Assembly: GCA_026545225.1 (NCBI GenBank)
Contig: CM048845.1
Location: 31,866,001-31,930,000 of the forward strand
DNA length: 64,000 nucleotides
Direction: 5' to 3'
Source: Cornus controversa
Lineage: Eukaryota > Streptophyta > Magnoliopsida > Cornales > Cornaceae
A model generated the notes under the pieces. That model did not search any database, was not told the DNA's origin, and saw only the letters and a list, made by a program, of their open reading frames with translations. Positions 10,741 through 23,520 of this stretch are shown here, in pieces (the first letter of the stretch is position 1; every line of letters starts with the position of its first letter). Both the position numbers and the translations under genes were made by a program.

Positions 10741-12339
10741 CTTCTTTCATCAGGGTAAATTTAAGGAGAGTAATGCAAACATTGACAATTGCTAGCAGGA
10801 GAATAGAGGCAAGAATCGTGTATCCACTTGACAGTTTCAATTAATGTAGAATTGGCAGAAGGCCTTAATGTCCTATTGCTAAAAAACATAGAGAATAATA
10901 AGGAATCCACTAAAACAAACAGAAAAAAATGCAATCTGGCCTTCAGAAGGGAGGCCAAGTTTGCTTGAGAGTTGAAGTTTCTGTGTGGGCCATAAAGTTG
11001 CTGGTAAAAATGGCACACTCATAAGAAACTAAAGGAACAACATTTAACAATCTTAGATTCAAATTTCTGTATTAAATTTCAGAAGTTCAAAAGGCTGACT
11101 GAAAAATAAAGAATAGATGATTAGTGGATATAAAGGCAGCAGCTTCTGCTGGACAACCCTTGTCTAAGCACAAGACTGTTTAGGCTCCGCATCTTCTTTC
11201 GTGGGCTTAGCTAGGTTCTGTAACAAGCCAAGCTGAGCTTGGCTTCTGAGCTCACTAAATACAAACACACACACATATATATATATTTTTCAATTAGTAA
11301 TTCCATGGCTTATAAATGGATTGTTAGGGAGTGGAAAGATGAATATTCAGTCTCAAGTATATTTAGATCTGGTTGTGGACTTGGTCTTCTTATCTCTGAA
11401 TCATGTATGGTAGCAATGGGGTTTTTTTGGATGATGTGGTTTTTGGTTATATGGAAATGCAAAAGGTCAGAGCTTAGGAAATTTTTTTTTTTTCCAAGGT
11501 CTGGAAAAGTACTGCTCTGGCTGCAGTTATGGTTATTCCTTCTCTGTAGATTCATTATCATTTTTCAATATTGCTATTGGAAGATTTTATAGACTTTGCT
11601 TTTGAAAAGAAAATTTAACAGAATGTACCACCTGGCTTTTGTGCTTTGATTGAGATTGGAATTGGGATTCTACATATGTCTGGCCTTTCCTATACAGAGT
11701 TATACTATTTATGGGTTTTCTAATGACTCAGCTGATATTGCTTTGGTGCATCAATAGTAGCTTTATCTTGCTCTTATATTTTTCAGTTAGTCCAACAGAT
11801 TCCTTGTTTGTCTCTTTTTCAATGGCCCAGCTCCAGCTTTGATACTATTCCTGATATTGTTTTTGCCCCTTTTTTCTATTTTGTGGGTTTGGTGGTCGTG
11901 GGTATACTTTGAACAAGTCTGACTTCATCCTTTCAAAAACTGTGTCCACACCAACTTAGTTGGATTACGTGGCTCTCATACTTGATCAACGATATCCATA
12001 CGCATTTGTAACCTCTCGAATGCTGCAGATGATCAAGTTCCTTGTCTAGATGATTAATGATCTGATCATATGCTTGTATCAGTAAAAACACTATCCATAC
12101 TCTTGGTCTTCATCGTCTTGATGATCGATTACAAAAAATGGAATAAAAAATTACAACTCAATCAACTTAGATTTGACACTGAAATTTTCCAATTACAAAT
12201 ATTTACGTCACATGTACAAGTAGATTTATTGTTGTGGCTACTGTTTGAGTTTGTTTTACAAGTCCAAACTTGTAGAATTTCTTTTGTGGTTCATTAACTG
12301 CCCTTGTACAAGTAGATTTATTGCATCTTTCATTTTATT
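10741..12339. other. Non-coding stretch, nothing recognised
   Basis: AT-rich sequence with short TA/CA runs (around 11265-11285). Several short open frames occur on both strands, but none has a recognisable domain or a convincing splice structure. Confidence 0.4.
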
Positions 12340-13321
12340 GAATATTCATCTACACTTTTCTCACTCGTTCCCTCTCTCTATCTCACACACCTAGCTTATC
12401 TTATTTTTGGGTGCTTCACCTTTCAAGATATGTTGTTAATTATCAGCTAATCAACCCAAATTAAGTTTTTCTCAATAAATAGATATATATATGTATGTGT
12501 GTGTGCGCGCGCGCGCGCGTGCATACAAATATTAAATGAAATATATGTACTAGCTAGTAGCAAAGTCGAGGACTATGTAGAAACCAAAGTAGTAGCACAT
12601 AGGTATTCTTGTGAGGTCACTATAACTTGGCCTTTTTTGTTGTTCTATATATATAGAAGTACTGTGGGCAATCTATTCTGTTGTATGTGTACAAGTTCAC
12701 CAATCCACAGTTGCTATTAAGGAAAGATTTTGCAAGCTAGTTTGATGAGGTACTTGAATCGAGATGCCATTTGCTCGCCTAGCTTGATTCCTTAATTTGC
12801 AGTCAGCGCTCTCATGGCCGCCCATATCTCTTGCTGCAGCAAGTACAAAAACTTGCCAAATTTCTCCTTATTAGCAACTGTTGATTGGTGCATTTGTACA
12901 TAATATATATAACAGATTCCACATATATACTTTCTATATAGAAAAAGGCTGAAATTAGAATGCACTCACCAGAATATCAGTTTGGCTTCTTCAGAGTCAT
13001 GACAATAATATTGCAACAAGTACATATATTTGATTTTACGTATGTGTGCCTGCATGTGTGTGCCTGTGTGTGTATATATATATATTAAATTGGATTGGCA
13101 CTGGACTGATTGAAGGTAAGAGAAGATCACTTGCCAGTCCCAATGGAATTGCACCAATATCAGCTGATAATTAACAGTACTACTTTTTTTGGGTAAATAT
13201 ATTAATTAACAACACTTCTTGAAACAAGGAAGCACCCAAAAATAAGATTAGGTGAGAGATAGAGAGTGAATCAGAGAGGAAAGTGTAGATTAATGAGTGA
13301 GGGAAGTATAGATGAATATTC
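12340..13321. mobile_element. Fold-back (long inverted repeat) element
   Basis: The left arm (about 12340-12446) and right arm (about 13201-13321) are inverted copies. GAATATTCATCTACAC... is answered by ...GTATAGATGAATATTC, and both arms carry the (A)AGCACCCAAAAATAAGAT core. The loop of about 750 bp has TA and GTGTGC microsatellites. No coding sequence was seen. This fits a non-autonomous hairpin-type transposon; superfamily and exact ends are not determined. Confidence 0.6.
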
Positions 13322-13373
13322 ATATATATAGCTCCCTTGCCAAGTTCGTTCGTGTGTACACATATGCACGAAA

Positions 13374-13404
<31 letters not shown>

Positions 13405-13436
13405 GCAAATGCATGCTTAAGAGTGGAAAGGCATGA

Positions 13437-13715
13437 ACTTCTAGTGTAAATTATGTCCAGATTCAAGAGTTCTTGTCTAGATTCTAGACCTCCCTCTCTC
13501 TTTCTCTCTCTCTGAACTTCTAGTGTAAATTATATCCAGATTCTAGAGTTTATGTCCAGATTCCAGCTTTACTTTTATAGTGTAAATTATGTCCAGATTC
13601 AAGAGTTCATGTCTAGATTCTAGACCTCCCTCTCTCTCTCTCTCTTGTCCAGATTCTAGAGTTTATGTCCAGATTCCAGCTTTACTTTTATAATATAAAT
13701 TATGTCCAAATTCCA
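13437..13715 (+). repeat. Tandem repeat with CT-rich tracts
   Basis: Alternating blocks of AAATTATGTCCAGATTC, TCTAGATTCTAGACCTCC and (CT)n recur two to four times in about 280 bp. It looks like a decaying minisatellite and no gene is present. Confidence 0.7.
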
Positions 13716-14505
13716 GAGTTTTTGCTAAAAACAATTTGATGTAAGACATAATTTTGGATCATATCGTTTTCACTAAGCAAGACTAATTCTCGATCAAAAA
13801 CGATCCAAAAAGAAAAACCCATTAACAATAGCGGCCCATGTTACTTTTGGACCAAATTTCATTGAAATACCCCCACAAAATTTCATACACAACCTGAGGG
13901 GTACAAGCTAACAACAAATAGAAACAAGCATAGAGGACAAAAGACAATGAAATAAAATCTAAAAGCTGAATAGAAAGTTCCTCTGAATTAAAATAACATT
14001 AAATAAATGAGTACGTGTCTGCTAATACAATCTGGAAGTTCTGTAACCCAATGACCCCTTAACCACAAAGAACAAAATTTTGCAACCTTAAATTAAAACC
14101 AATAACCAAAGTCTCCATAAAGTTCATGGTTTGAATTCTTGAAGATGAAGATAAATTCTTACCTTGAGACTGATGAGAAGAGATGTCTACCACAACCAAC
14201 TCTAAAACTCTATCCTTGCAGTGGAACCTGTCTGACACTTGAAATATAAACAAAAGTGGGTTAAACCCACAAGCAAGTCTTATCTACTACATCCCAATCA
14301 GAGAACCAATATATATACCATCATTCTGAGGGCACGAGATAAAATATAGGTATAAACATACAGGTCATTCCTTATTCAGTTCATGTTTTCAAAGACAAAA
14401 ATCATCTTATACATTATCACAACAAATCCTTATCATTCAACAATGAACACATTCTTTAAGTTCAAAATAAAGAAACATATGCATGCATTTTATTAAATCT
14501 AGGCA
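13716..14505. other. Non-coding stretch, nothing recognised
   Basis: AT-rich sequence without domains, RNA genes or clear repeats. A 64-codon minus-strand frame (14059-14253) has no recognisable feature. Confidence 0.4.
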
Positions 14506-15150
14506 ATCCTGACATGCCAAATTTGATGTATAGATATTATTAGGTATTGGTAATGCTGACACGCCTGACAATCCTGACATGCCAAATATGATGTATAGAT
14601 ACCTTATTAGGTAATGGCGATCCTAACACACCTGGCAATCCTGACATACCACATATAATGTATAGATACCTTATTAGATATTGGCGATTCTGACACGCCT
14701 GAGAATCCTGACATGCCAAATATGATGTATAGATACCTTATTAGGTATTGGCGATCCTGACACGCCTGGAAATCCTGACATGCTAAATATGATGTATGGA
14801 TACCTTATTAGGTATTGGCGATCTTGGCACGCTGGCAATCCTGACATGCCAAATATGATGTATAGATACCTTATTAGGTAATGGCGATCCTGACACGTCT
14901 GGCAATCCTGACATGCCACATATAATGTATAGATACCTTATTAGATATTGGCAATCCTGACATGCCAAATATGATGTATAGATACCTTATTAGGTATTGG
15001 CGATCCTGATACGTCTGACAATCCTGACATGCCAAATATGATGTATGGATACCTTATTAGGTATTGGCGATCCTGACATGCTTGGCAATCCTGACATGAC
15101 AAATATAATGTATAGATACCTTATTAGGTATTGACGATCCTGACATGCCT
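14506..15150 (+). repeat. 67-bp minisatellite, about ten units
   Basis: The anchor GACATGCC or a close variant occurs at 14511, 14576, 14643, 14710, 14777, 14843, 14910, 14959, 15026 and 15093. The spacing is therefore 65-67 bp with one 49-bp short unit. Each unit includes TTATTAGGTATTGGCGATCC and the internally similar pair CCTGACACGCC / CCTGACATGCC. Open frames on the minus strand here only mirror the repeat. Confidence 0.93.
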
Positions 15151-16009
15151 CCCAAACCAACTTACAGCATGAATAAGAAAAGGTGCACAATTATTGAAAA
15201 TGCATAAGACATATGGATTTAAATTGTCGAATATTCGATCATCACAAAGAGATAACTCGTTCACAAAATTAACTACACCACGTGTATCGTCTAGGGCCTC
15301 AATACCACTGTTAATTATTTCTCAATTTTTGTACCAGCATATAAAAAATGCAATAAGCATACATTTTGTACCTTGCTATATTAAATAAGTAAATTAGTAG
15401 TTCTAATTAGTAGCTTTAATGGACTTGCTTTTCTTTAGCTTCATTCATGTCTGTTTAGATCCATTTTAGATTCTGAAATATTGCAAGTATTAACTTGGAT
15501 TCATTTGGTAGGTAGCCCGATAATTATTACATGTCTATATGATATTTAACATAGCATTTGAAGGCACATCTTATTCGTTCTAAAAGGAATTTATGATAAT
15601 AATTCCATGTTTTCGAGTTTACTATCATCCACATTTTTTATGTTCTTCAATAAGCTTTTTTTTTAAAAAAAAAGGAAAAAAAAACTGAGATTTTTTCATG
15701 GTTTAATTGCTGAATGGTTCTTTAGGTTTGAAGTCCCAATTTCTTGTCTCTTAAGATTTAAAAATAAATAAATAAATCAAACCCCAAATTTAAGTCAATT
15801 GTCATCCCACTTATTTGTGTCTCTGAATCCCCTGATCTGCAACTTCATCATACACGTCCAAAGGAAAGGGCCTCTTATTTAATTTATTTATTTTTCATGC
15901 TTCTTGGCAGGCTAAGTTGTTTATCTTGAGAAGTATTTTCCTTTTTAATGTGTGTTGATCTCTTATTTTTATTGGTAAAGTGCAAGAAAACCTCCTTGAA
16001 CTATCACTC
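15151..16009. other. Non-coding stretch, nothing recognised
   Basis: AT-rich sequence with poly-T and poly-A runs near 15655-15685. No coding, RNA or repeat signal beyond low complexity. Confidence 0.4.
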
Positions 16010-16241
16010 TTTCACAAATGAGATTGGATCCTCTGTTCTATCGGATCCCTGCTTTACCCGTACCCTACATTTTCACCAAATTTAATCTAGAGTCATCACT
16101 CATAAAACCTATATTCACCACCCTTAAATTCACATTTCACCATTCTTAAATCTTGAAGAACTTGAAATATATTTTTGTTAGTTTTTCTTGTCACCACCCA
16201 TAAAACATACATTCACCAACCTAAAATTCACATTTCACCAC

Positions 16242-16812
16242 TGTAATACCCCGCTCCAACACATGGTATGATATTGTCCGCTTTGGGCCTAAGCCCGCAC
16301 GGTTTTGCTCTTGGGTTTACCCCAAAAGGCCTCATACCATTTGAAGAGAACATACTACATATAAGCACATCCCCTTTTCCACACCCAGGCGATGTGGGAT
16401 TGAGCACCCTGCACCCTGTCAGTGTGGTAGCTCAGCCCTGTGTCTGTCTTCGCACCCGCCCACTCACACCCGTCCACAAGGGTTACTACAATCCACCCCC
16501 GTACGAGGCCCGACGTCCTCGTCAGCACACTTCTTCCGGCTGGGTTCAGGCTCTGATACCAACTGTAATACCCCGCTCCAACACATGGTATGATATTGTC
16601 CGCTTTGGGCCTAAGCCCGCACGGTTTTGCTCTTGGGTTTACCCCAAAAGGCCTCATACCATTTGAAGAGAACATACTACATATAAGCACATCCCCTTTT
16701 CCACACCCAGGCGATGTGGGATTGAGCACCCTGCACCCTGTCAGTGTGGTAGCTCAGCCCAGTGTCTGTCTTCGCACCCGCCCACTCACACCCGTCCACA
16801 AGGGTTACTACA
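16242..16812 (-). mobile_element. TRIM (miniature LTR retrotransposon), complete
   Basis: Two 249-bp LTRs, 16242-16490 and 16564-16812, begin TGTAATACCCCGCTCC and end GGGTTACTACA. They differ at only one base that I can see (CCCTGTG versus CCCAGTG). The 73-bp internal region has, read on the minus strand, TTGGTATCAGAGCCTGAAC right after the LTR, which is an initiator-tRNA-Met primer site. A purine-rich ACGGGGGTGGAT lies just before the other LTR. The 5-bp target duplication ACCAC flanks it at 16237-16241 and 16813-16817. It has no coding capacity and must be mobilised in trans. The near-identical LTRs imply a recent insertion. Confidence 0.93.
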
Positions 16813-16909
16813 ACCACCCTTAAATCTTGAAAAACTTAAAACATTTATTGCTAGTTTTTTTGTTACCATCCATTAAACATACATTCACCCACTACAAGAT
16901 TTTTGGGTT

Positions 16910-17160
16910 TTAATGACAGGGCTTTTACGACGGGCCCGCATAGCCTATCGTAAAAAGTACATTTTACGACGGGCCCGTGTAGCCCGTCATAGAAAGGTTA
17001 TTTTTTAAGGCGGTCATCCATAGCCTGTCATAGAAAATACTTTCTACGACGGGCTATGTGTGCCCGCCTTAGAAAATAACCTTTCTATGACGGGCCATGC
17101 CCGCGTTGGAAAGTTTAATATCTATCACACGCTTGGCCCGTGATAGAAAGCTCTAATTTT
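16910..17160 (+). promoter_or_regulatory. Left subterminal repeats of the CACTA element
   Basis: Several copies of TTTTACGACGGGCCCG, TTTCTATGACGGGC and GGGCTATGTGTGCCCGCC-like motifs occur in both orientations. In En/Spm elements such subterminal motifs bind TnpA and direct transposition; that role is inferred here from position and composition. Confidence 0.8.
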
Positions 17161-19621
17161 TTCTTCACTTTGGGCGGTGCAATTTTTGATCTCCCGCGCA
17201 TAACCCAAATCCTCATCATGTCTAACGTTAACCCTCTGTAGATGAAAGCTCAAACTAACCTATGATCAGCACTGTTCTCTAATTTCTGACTCCCGCACAT
17301 AACTGAAAACCCCAAAATCTCTAACCCTCTCTAGATCAAAGCTCAATCAAACCCTAACCTCTAATCAACGTCGTTCTTCAGCTTAAACAAGCTTGATTGA
17401 GGCAAAGTCTGTAATAAAGAGCTCCTCTATGATCGAAGCTTATCCTAAAAGGTACTCCTTTAAAATCCCCTCTGATTTGGTACTCTTTGATTTGGTACTC
17501 CTTTTACGTCTTGGGTACATTGATTGGTAATTTAAATATAGATTTTTTGTGTTTCTGATTTGGAACTCTTTGATTTGGTACTCTTTTTAGGTCTTTGGTA
17601 CATAGATTGGTAATTTAAATATAGATTTTCTGTGTTTCTCTTTTTTGGTCTGTAATAAAAATTAAACTCACTACATGGATTTGATGGGCCTTTTTTGTTG
17701 TCATTGAAAAGTATTTATTCATTGGTTACAAATTGAAGCTTTTAGTTCAATAAATTCCCTTCCATGTTATAATTTAGATTTGATACAGTTCAGACTTCTT
17801 TATGCTCCCATAGTAGTTGTTTTTATGCATTCATGTCTTCGGATGAATCTTGTTCATTGATGATGTAGTTTTAGTTAGTGAAACTAGGTTAGCAGTATGT
17901 TCTAGGAGAGATCCACTGATAGATGGTTTGAAATCTTCAACAACAGAAAAAATAAATAAATAAATAAAGAATAAGCAAGAAAACAACACTACAATTGTTG
18001 AGTATGATACTTGTCACTATGCACCTAAGTTTATCCATGTAGTATTTTGCTTTTAACTGCATCAAGACATTACGTTTAATTATCAAATAAAATAGTTATG
18101 GTTGCTTGGCTGGACTGGCAAAATGAAATTTCCAGTCTCAGTTTAGAGAACATGCATTTGTTAAATATATACAAGGACTATTTGCATCATAAAGAATTTC
18201 CATTTATTCTTGTATGAGTATAAACAAACCCTATTTGTACAAAGAAGTGATCTGGAACGGTTTAATATAATAGTAGAATAAATACAAATTCTAAGAATGA
18301 TCTGCAGATAGATGCTTAAAATCTTTGGAAACTAAAAAGAAATTGAAAAGGAACAAGCAGGAAATAGAGGTTAGAACTATTGAGTTGATTGTGTTCATTA
18401 GTATTAGTAATGTATAATTATCATCTTGAAGTTCTTCTGTTCTAACTACTTACTGCAAGGAGGAAAAAAAAAGTTCTTCTAACTTCATCAGGCCACTACA
18501 TGTGTTTTTCTTTTTAATAATGCAGGTAAGCAAAATATAACCTTTATATTGGGGTTGAATTTAGGGTGTTAGTAGACGTTGGGGCCACCACTTTCCCTTG
18601 GATAAAAACAATGATAAAACCTGCATCAAAATAAATTCATAAAAGATGACCAAAAAATTTATTTAAGAGCCCTGCTATGAAACTAGATAGCTGAAGAGAA
18701 CGTAATAACTCTTCATTTGGTAAAGCAATTAATAATAATGCCTCAACTTCCATCAACGAATTGACCTTTGTTAGGACTTAATGTCGTAGGTTGGCAAATT
18801 TCGTAACAAAAGCCAAAGTTTGTACTTTTTGTTTTATTTCGAGTCATTTAGATAGAGTTGTTTATATCTTAATTGAAATGACTACTCAAAATTTCAATCA
18901 AAATTTGTAGCCTTCAGTGCATTCAACTTGTTATACCTTTGGTTCTCATTCTGCAATTATTTTTATTATTTTTTCAATTGAGTTCCTGAATTAATCCGTG
19001 GCTTGTTTGCAGTTCTGCATTGGTACCATAAAATTAGATTCATTGTTTTCCACGTTCATCTAGAGGATATAAAGAGATTATTGGGTTAAGGTTAGATATT
19101 GTCTTCATTTAGTTGTTGTGTATCTCTTTATCTCTCTCTATACACAAAGATCTAATAGTTCTATATTTTTGTTTTGTTTTGTTATTTTTAAAACATGTTT
19201 GCTTCTTCTTTTTGATATCTAAAATACTCTGACGAAAAAAAAAATTCCCTTTTCCCCCCAAATAAGTTGGGGCTTCTGAATATAATTTCCATTTTATGAA
19301 TCTAGTTCCATTTTCTTGAATATGATTCCCATCTTCTTTCTCAATATCTGATGTCTTAGTTTATGGCTGATTTTATTATGGTGTGTTGTGAGCAAATGAT
19401 TTTGTGATTGATAAGTCTAGGTTATTGATGGGGATGGGGTAATATAGCAGCCCGGGAATTGATATGATGATGGGGTTTATAAGATGGTTATTCTATTGAA
19501 AATCTTTTGTGATCAAAATTCTGGACCAATCAGCCATACTTTTCCCAAGACCAAAGTTTGGTATTTTAAAATGGGTGATTCTCTTCTAACGGCCCTGTCA
19601 ATGGACAAATTTTGTCTGTCC

Positions 19622-19668
<47 letters not shown>

Positions 19669-19684
19669 CGTGTGTGTGTGTGTA
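19622..19684 (+). repeat. (TA)n(TG)n microsatellite
   Basis: A TATATA run passes into about 25 TG dinucleotides with a few GC interruptions. It is simple-sequence DNA inside the CACTA element. Confidence 0.95.
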
Positions 19685-19926
19685 TCTCATCATAGTTAAT
19701 CATTTTTACCTAATTATAATTTGATAGTTGCAGTAAATAGTTTCCATGTTGTTCTTTTTGTTGTTAAATTTTACTTTTTAGAAGATAAATGATCTTTTTA
19801 CATATAAAGTTTGGTATTGTGCTAATATAATTCTATTATTTTGGTAATGGGGAACTTTTGATATTCTTGTTGCACTTTAGAAGCTTTGTCAATTGGTAAA
19901 ATAATCAATCTGGTTGACTTCTGCAG

Positions 19927-19984
19927 GTTGTTTGTCAGCAACCACCCTGGTGAACTTGGGTGTTAGTTGGCTAGGAAAGGGCAG
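19927..19984 (+). other. Candidate non-coding leader exon of the CACTA transcript
   Basis: A 58-bp segment is bounded by TTCTGCAG on the left and GGCAG|GTAATA on the right, good acceptor and donor sequences. It contains GTCAGCAACCACCCTGGTGA. There is no useful reading frame, so a 5' leader exon of the downstream transposase gene is the simplest reading. This is inference. Confidence 0.35.
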
Positions 19985-20248
19985 GTAATACTTTTTAACC
20001 AATGAATTTTTTTCCCTTCATCTGTATGTAAGCATGCTAGCATCATATGGAACTCTATACTGATGAGTTCTCAGTTTCCTTTCATGTGCAATGTTAAGAG
20101 GAGATGCCTTATAGAAATGTTGAGAAGTGTAGATGAAAAGTACTTAGCCGCCATGGAGATGCTGTGTTTTCATAAAAAAAAGTGGTCTATGGTGGAGGAT
20201 ATAATATATATGCTTAAAAGAAAATTCAAATCTTCAAAAGAATAAAAC

Positions 20249-20279
<31 letters not shown>

Positions 20280-20748
20280 TGCTTAATTAGGTTGATGTCT
20301 TTTCATGGAATTGTCATTCAATGCTATGTGTTCAATGAAAGTTTAATTTGGTAGATCCTGTGCATTAGCAAGCCCATTATGTTGAGAATTTTGTCACTTT
20401 CGGATGTGATTTTCCAATTTCCTCTTCTTGATTGGATCAAATTCTCTACTCTAGTCATAGGCTTCCAACATGTTTGGGACGAAAAAAAGGTTAATGGTTT
20501 ACATATACTTAGGCTGCCAAGTACAAGTAATTGTGGCACTTAAATGATTTCTTGATAACATATTTTGTGCTAGATTTGTATCTGCAATTGTTCAACCAGT
20601 TCTTGTTGATCTGGTACTTTATTCTAATAAAGTTAATTTTTCCCTGTAAAAAGTTAAATGAAAGGAAAGGAAAGAAAATTCATATCCTAGTCATTGCTAC
20701 TATAGTTCTTAATTACATAATAGTGCCTCTGGAATGAATGCTTGGAGC

Positions 20749-20751
<3 letters not shown>

Positions 20752-20804
<53 letters not shown>
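20752..20804 (+). repeat. (AT)n microsatellite
   Basis: Uninterrupted alternating TA for about 50 bp within the CACTA element. Confidence 0.95.
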
Positions 20805-20807
<3 letters not shown>

Positions 20808-22599
20808 CTAAATTGATATTTTGTGCTTTTATTGGAAGAAGATTCAATTAAGCCGCTAGATTGTGCTAAATTACTAATGCTTATTCCAACTTTCTTGTGG
20901 CATGTGGAAAGATTTAGAATTGGGTGATCAATTTGCCTGCAATGGTGTTGGTTGTTGTTGGGTATATTTCTTAAGCATAAAGTCAAATTAAGTAACCTCA
21001 ATATCCATCCCCTAGAAGTGTGATCTTTTATCATACTTGTTGACTAATTACAACTATTTAGGGCTCTTAAATTAGTTTTACTTCACCATAAATTGGTAAA
21101 ACTTACCTTACCTTGCTCTTGCAAATATTGATTTCTTGAGCATATAATTCTATTTTACTATTTTCAGTTTCTGATATCATCCATATCACTTCAAATCTTC
21201 CTCTCTGATTTCATCCATATGATTCTATTATACACAATCATTCTGTGTTTGAAAAATATGGTTGAGACATGATTTTGTTTGATATATGTATTATGTGTGT
21301 GCTGTGTCAACCAAGAAAGTGAAAAAAGAAAAGAAAAAGAAAGAGAGAGATTGGGCATCCGATTAGGAGGAGAGTGAATCAGTAGAAGAAGATAGAGAAG
21401 AGAGGTAAAAGAGAGAAAAGGGGGAAGAGAAAAAGAAGGGAAAAATAATATACATATATCTATTCATATATATATTGATGCTGAATGAGAAAAGGAAAAA
21501 GGTGGGGAATAAAATAATAGAATTGGTGGAGAAAATAGAGAGTGGTCAGTTAAAGAATGAGAAGATTAGCAGAGAGAGAATAAAAGAAAAATAAAGAGAG
21601 AAAAGAAAGAAATAAGAGAAGATGAGAATGAGTGGGTAGAGAATAAGAAAAGAAAAAGAAATGGTGGGAGTGTGAAGGAAGAGACGAAGAATATGGGTTT
21701 GGTCAGCTAACACATTGAAGAGATTAAATGCAAATGAGGTTGCTGACATTGATACCATTGCTATGCATTTTTATATGCAAAAGCCATTTCAATGATTTAA
21801 TAGCATTTGGCTATAAAAGAATTCAAACAGAGGCACAAGAGGATTCATAGAGACATCTAGATGCATATTGAGAGATAGAGGGAGCTACTGGAATTCAGTA
21901 GCTCCGGCACAAAAATGTATTCAGAAGGAGAGAAGCTAAGGAGGGAAGGGAGGTTTCAACCACTCCTATAGGAAGCTAACTTCACTCCTAGTGGCTTGAT
22001 GTAACCCTAAGCTATGTAATTTTGTTTTGATTGTATTTATTTTGGGGAAAATTCTTTATGTATAATAATTGTATAATATGTGATAAATGCCGAATATTGC
22101 ACATTCAAGCCTCTTAAGTTGCAAATGTTAATTCCTGAATTATGTGCATAGTATAGTTTTTACATTTATTTTTGTGTTTCTGTTGTTTTTAAGAGTTTCC
22201 CCATAAATTTAGTCAATTCGTGTTATTTAGCATTTCAATAATGCCTTCCAGCATTGCTAACACCAAAGAAAGATGGGTCATGGAGGATGTGCGTAGAGAG
22301 TCGTGCCATTAACACAATTACTAGAACCATAGGGAAAAAAGGAACAAATAATAATATTACACGAGGGAACGAATTCAAACACTTGCACAACATTAAATGA
22401 ATGCTAGAACCATCAAGAAAAACATGGGTTGGTGCAAGTGTATCTATGTGGTACGTTGAGAGATAGAGAGAGACGGAATCCTTAAATAAATAGACTAACA
22501 CGAAGTTCACTTAACAAACTATTAACAAGTTTTATGTATATTTTGCATTGAATCAATTATGCAAGGATGTTGATGTAACCATCCCTTAAGTTCTCAAAA

Positions 22600-22882
22600 T
22601 CAGGAACAATCCACGCCTAAAAGGGAAATTTCTATTGGTGACTCACCTATACACTGCACTCCACTTGTAATCAATCCCTTAGGAAAGGTGAGTGGTAAAG
22701 AGGAGTTGGAGGGTTTTGAGGAGAAGGGGCAGCAAGTTCCAGAACAGGTTATGAGCAAAATATGTGAGTTTTCTTTTGTTTTGGGACAAAAGAGTGATTT
22801 ATACTTAGTAGGAAGGAAAAAGTATTTGGTTCCGTTTAAATGTCGAGAATGCATAACATTTGGGTTCTATGAGCCGCTCTAG
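22600..22882 (+). pseudogene. Unrecognised open stretch inside the CACTA, possible captured exon
   Basis: One plus-strand frame is open from about 22590 to TAG at 22880-22882. It reads EQSTPKREISIGDSPIHCTP, then LVINPLGKVSGKEELEGFEE, and ends in a Cys-containing tail (VPFKCRECITFGFYEPL). The residue composition looks protein-like, but I do not recognise the family. An internal ATG is at 22688. It could be a captured host exon, a relic of the transposon, or chance. Confidence 0.25.
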
Positions 22883-23520
22883 AGTCAAGACTTTTAAGGA
22901 GTGAGAATTAGGATCTACTAGGGTTAACAAGTAAGAGTACGAATCCTTGGTGTACTGGTCGTCACCTTAATGTCATCCATTGTCTAAAGGAAATATTATG
23001 GTGTAGCTGTGAAGGGAGAGTTAGTCACACAAGCTTACAAAGCTCCATACATATATTGTATTTGGCAGTAGACACTCAACTTTCTAAAGCAAACTACCAT
23101 CACTGTTGATAAAAAGTATTTATACATACCTAATATGAATGTTGAATACAATTATGATGGGCACACCAATAAATATACATGTATGCAAAAAGATTCTCAG
23201 GTCAAATAAATGGCGGAATAACACAACTCAAGTAAAACATGCAAAGAAAACTATGATTCAGGTATTCTCACCCTCAAAGTGGAAGAAAGCTTTAAGGCAA
23301 TTCACATAACTCAAACCATGGCCATGTACAGTAAAATGTCACATGGCTTCTTTTGTATAAAACTGGTTGGGTTTTGAGAAAAAATTGTGCATTGGGCTTC
23401 TTTCTTTAGGGCATTTCAGTACCCTGTGCTATCATAGGTGACTGTGCACTTAAAGATGTCATCTCATCCTCCATAAACTTCAATGTATGTTGTGTAATAT
23501 TTTGCTTGTTGTGCTTGCAG

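Noticed and set aside
11164..11254. Minus-strand terminal exon (LLQNLAKPTKEDAEPKQSCA, stop) after a TTTGTATTTAG acceptor
   Set aside because: Only about 30 codons, with no upstream exon found and no family recognised. Chance is as likely.
14506..15150. CRISPR array
   Set aside because: The whole 67-bp unit is conserved with no variable spacers, and the surroundings are plant nuclear DNA.
14674..15190. Cys-rich repeated peptides on the minus strand as a secreted small-protein family
   Set aside because: They are direct translations of the 67-bp minisatellite and appear in several frames at once.
16268..16823. Pro-rich frames of 70-130 codons as genes
   Set aside because: They lie entirely in the two LTRs of the TRIM and repeat with its 322-bp period.
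22235..22510. 91-codon hydrophobic minus-strand frame as a membrane protein
   Set aside because: AT-rich DNA gives spurious hydrophobic frames. No start context, splice structure or homologue is recognised.
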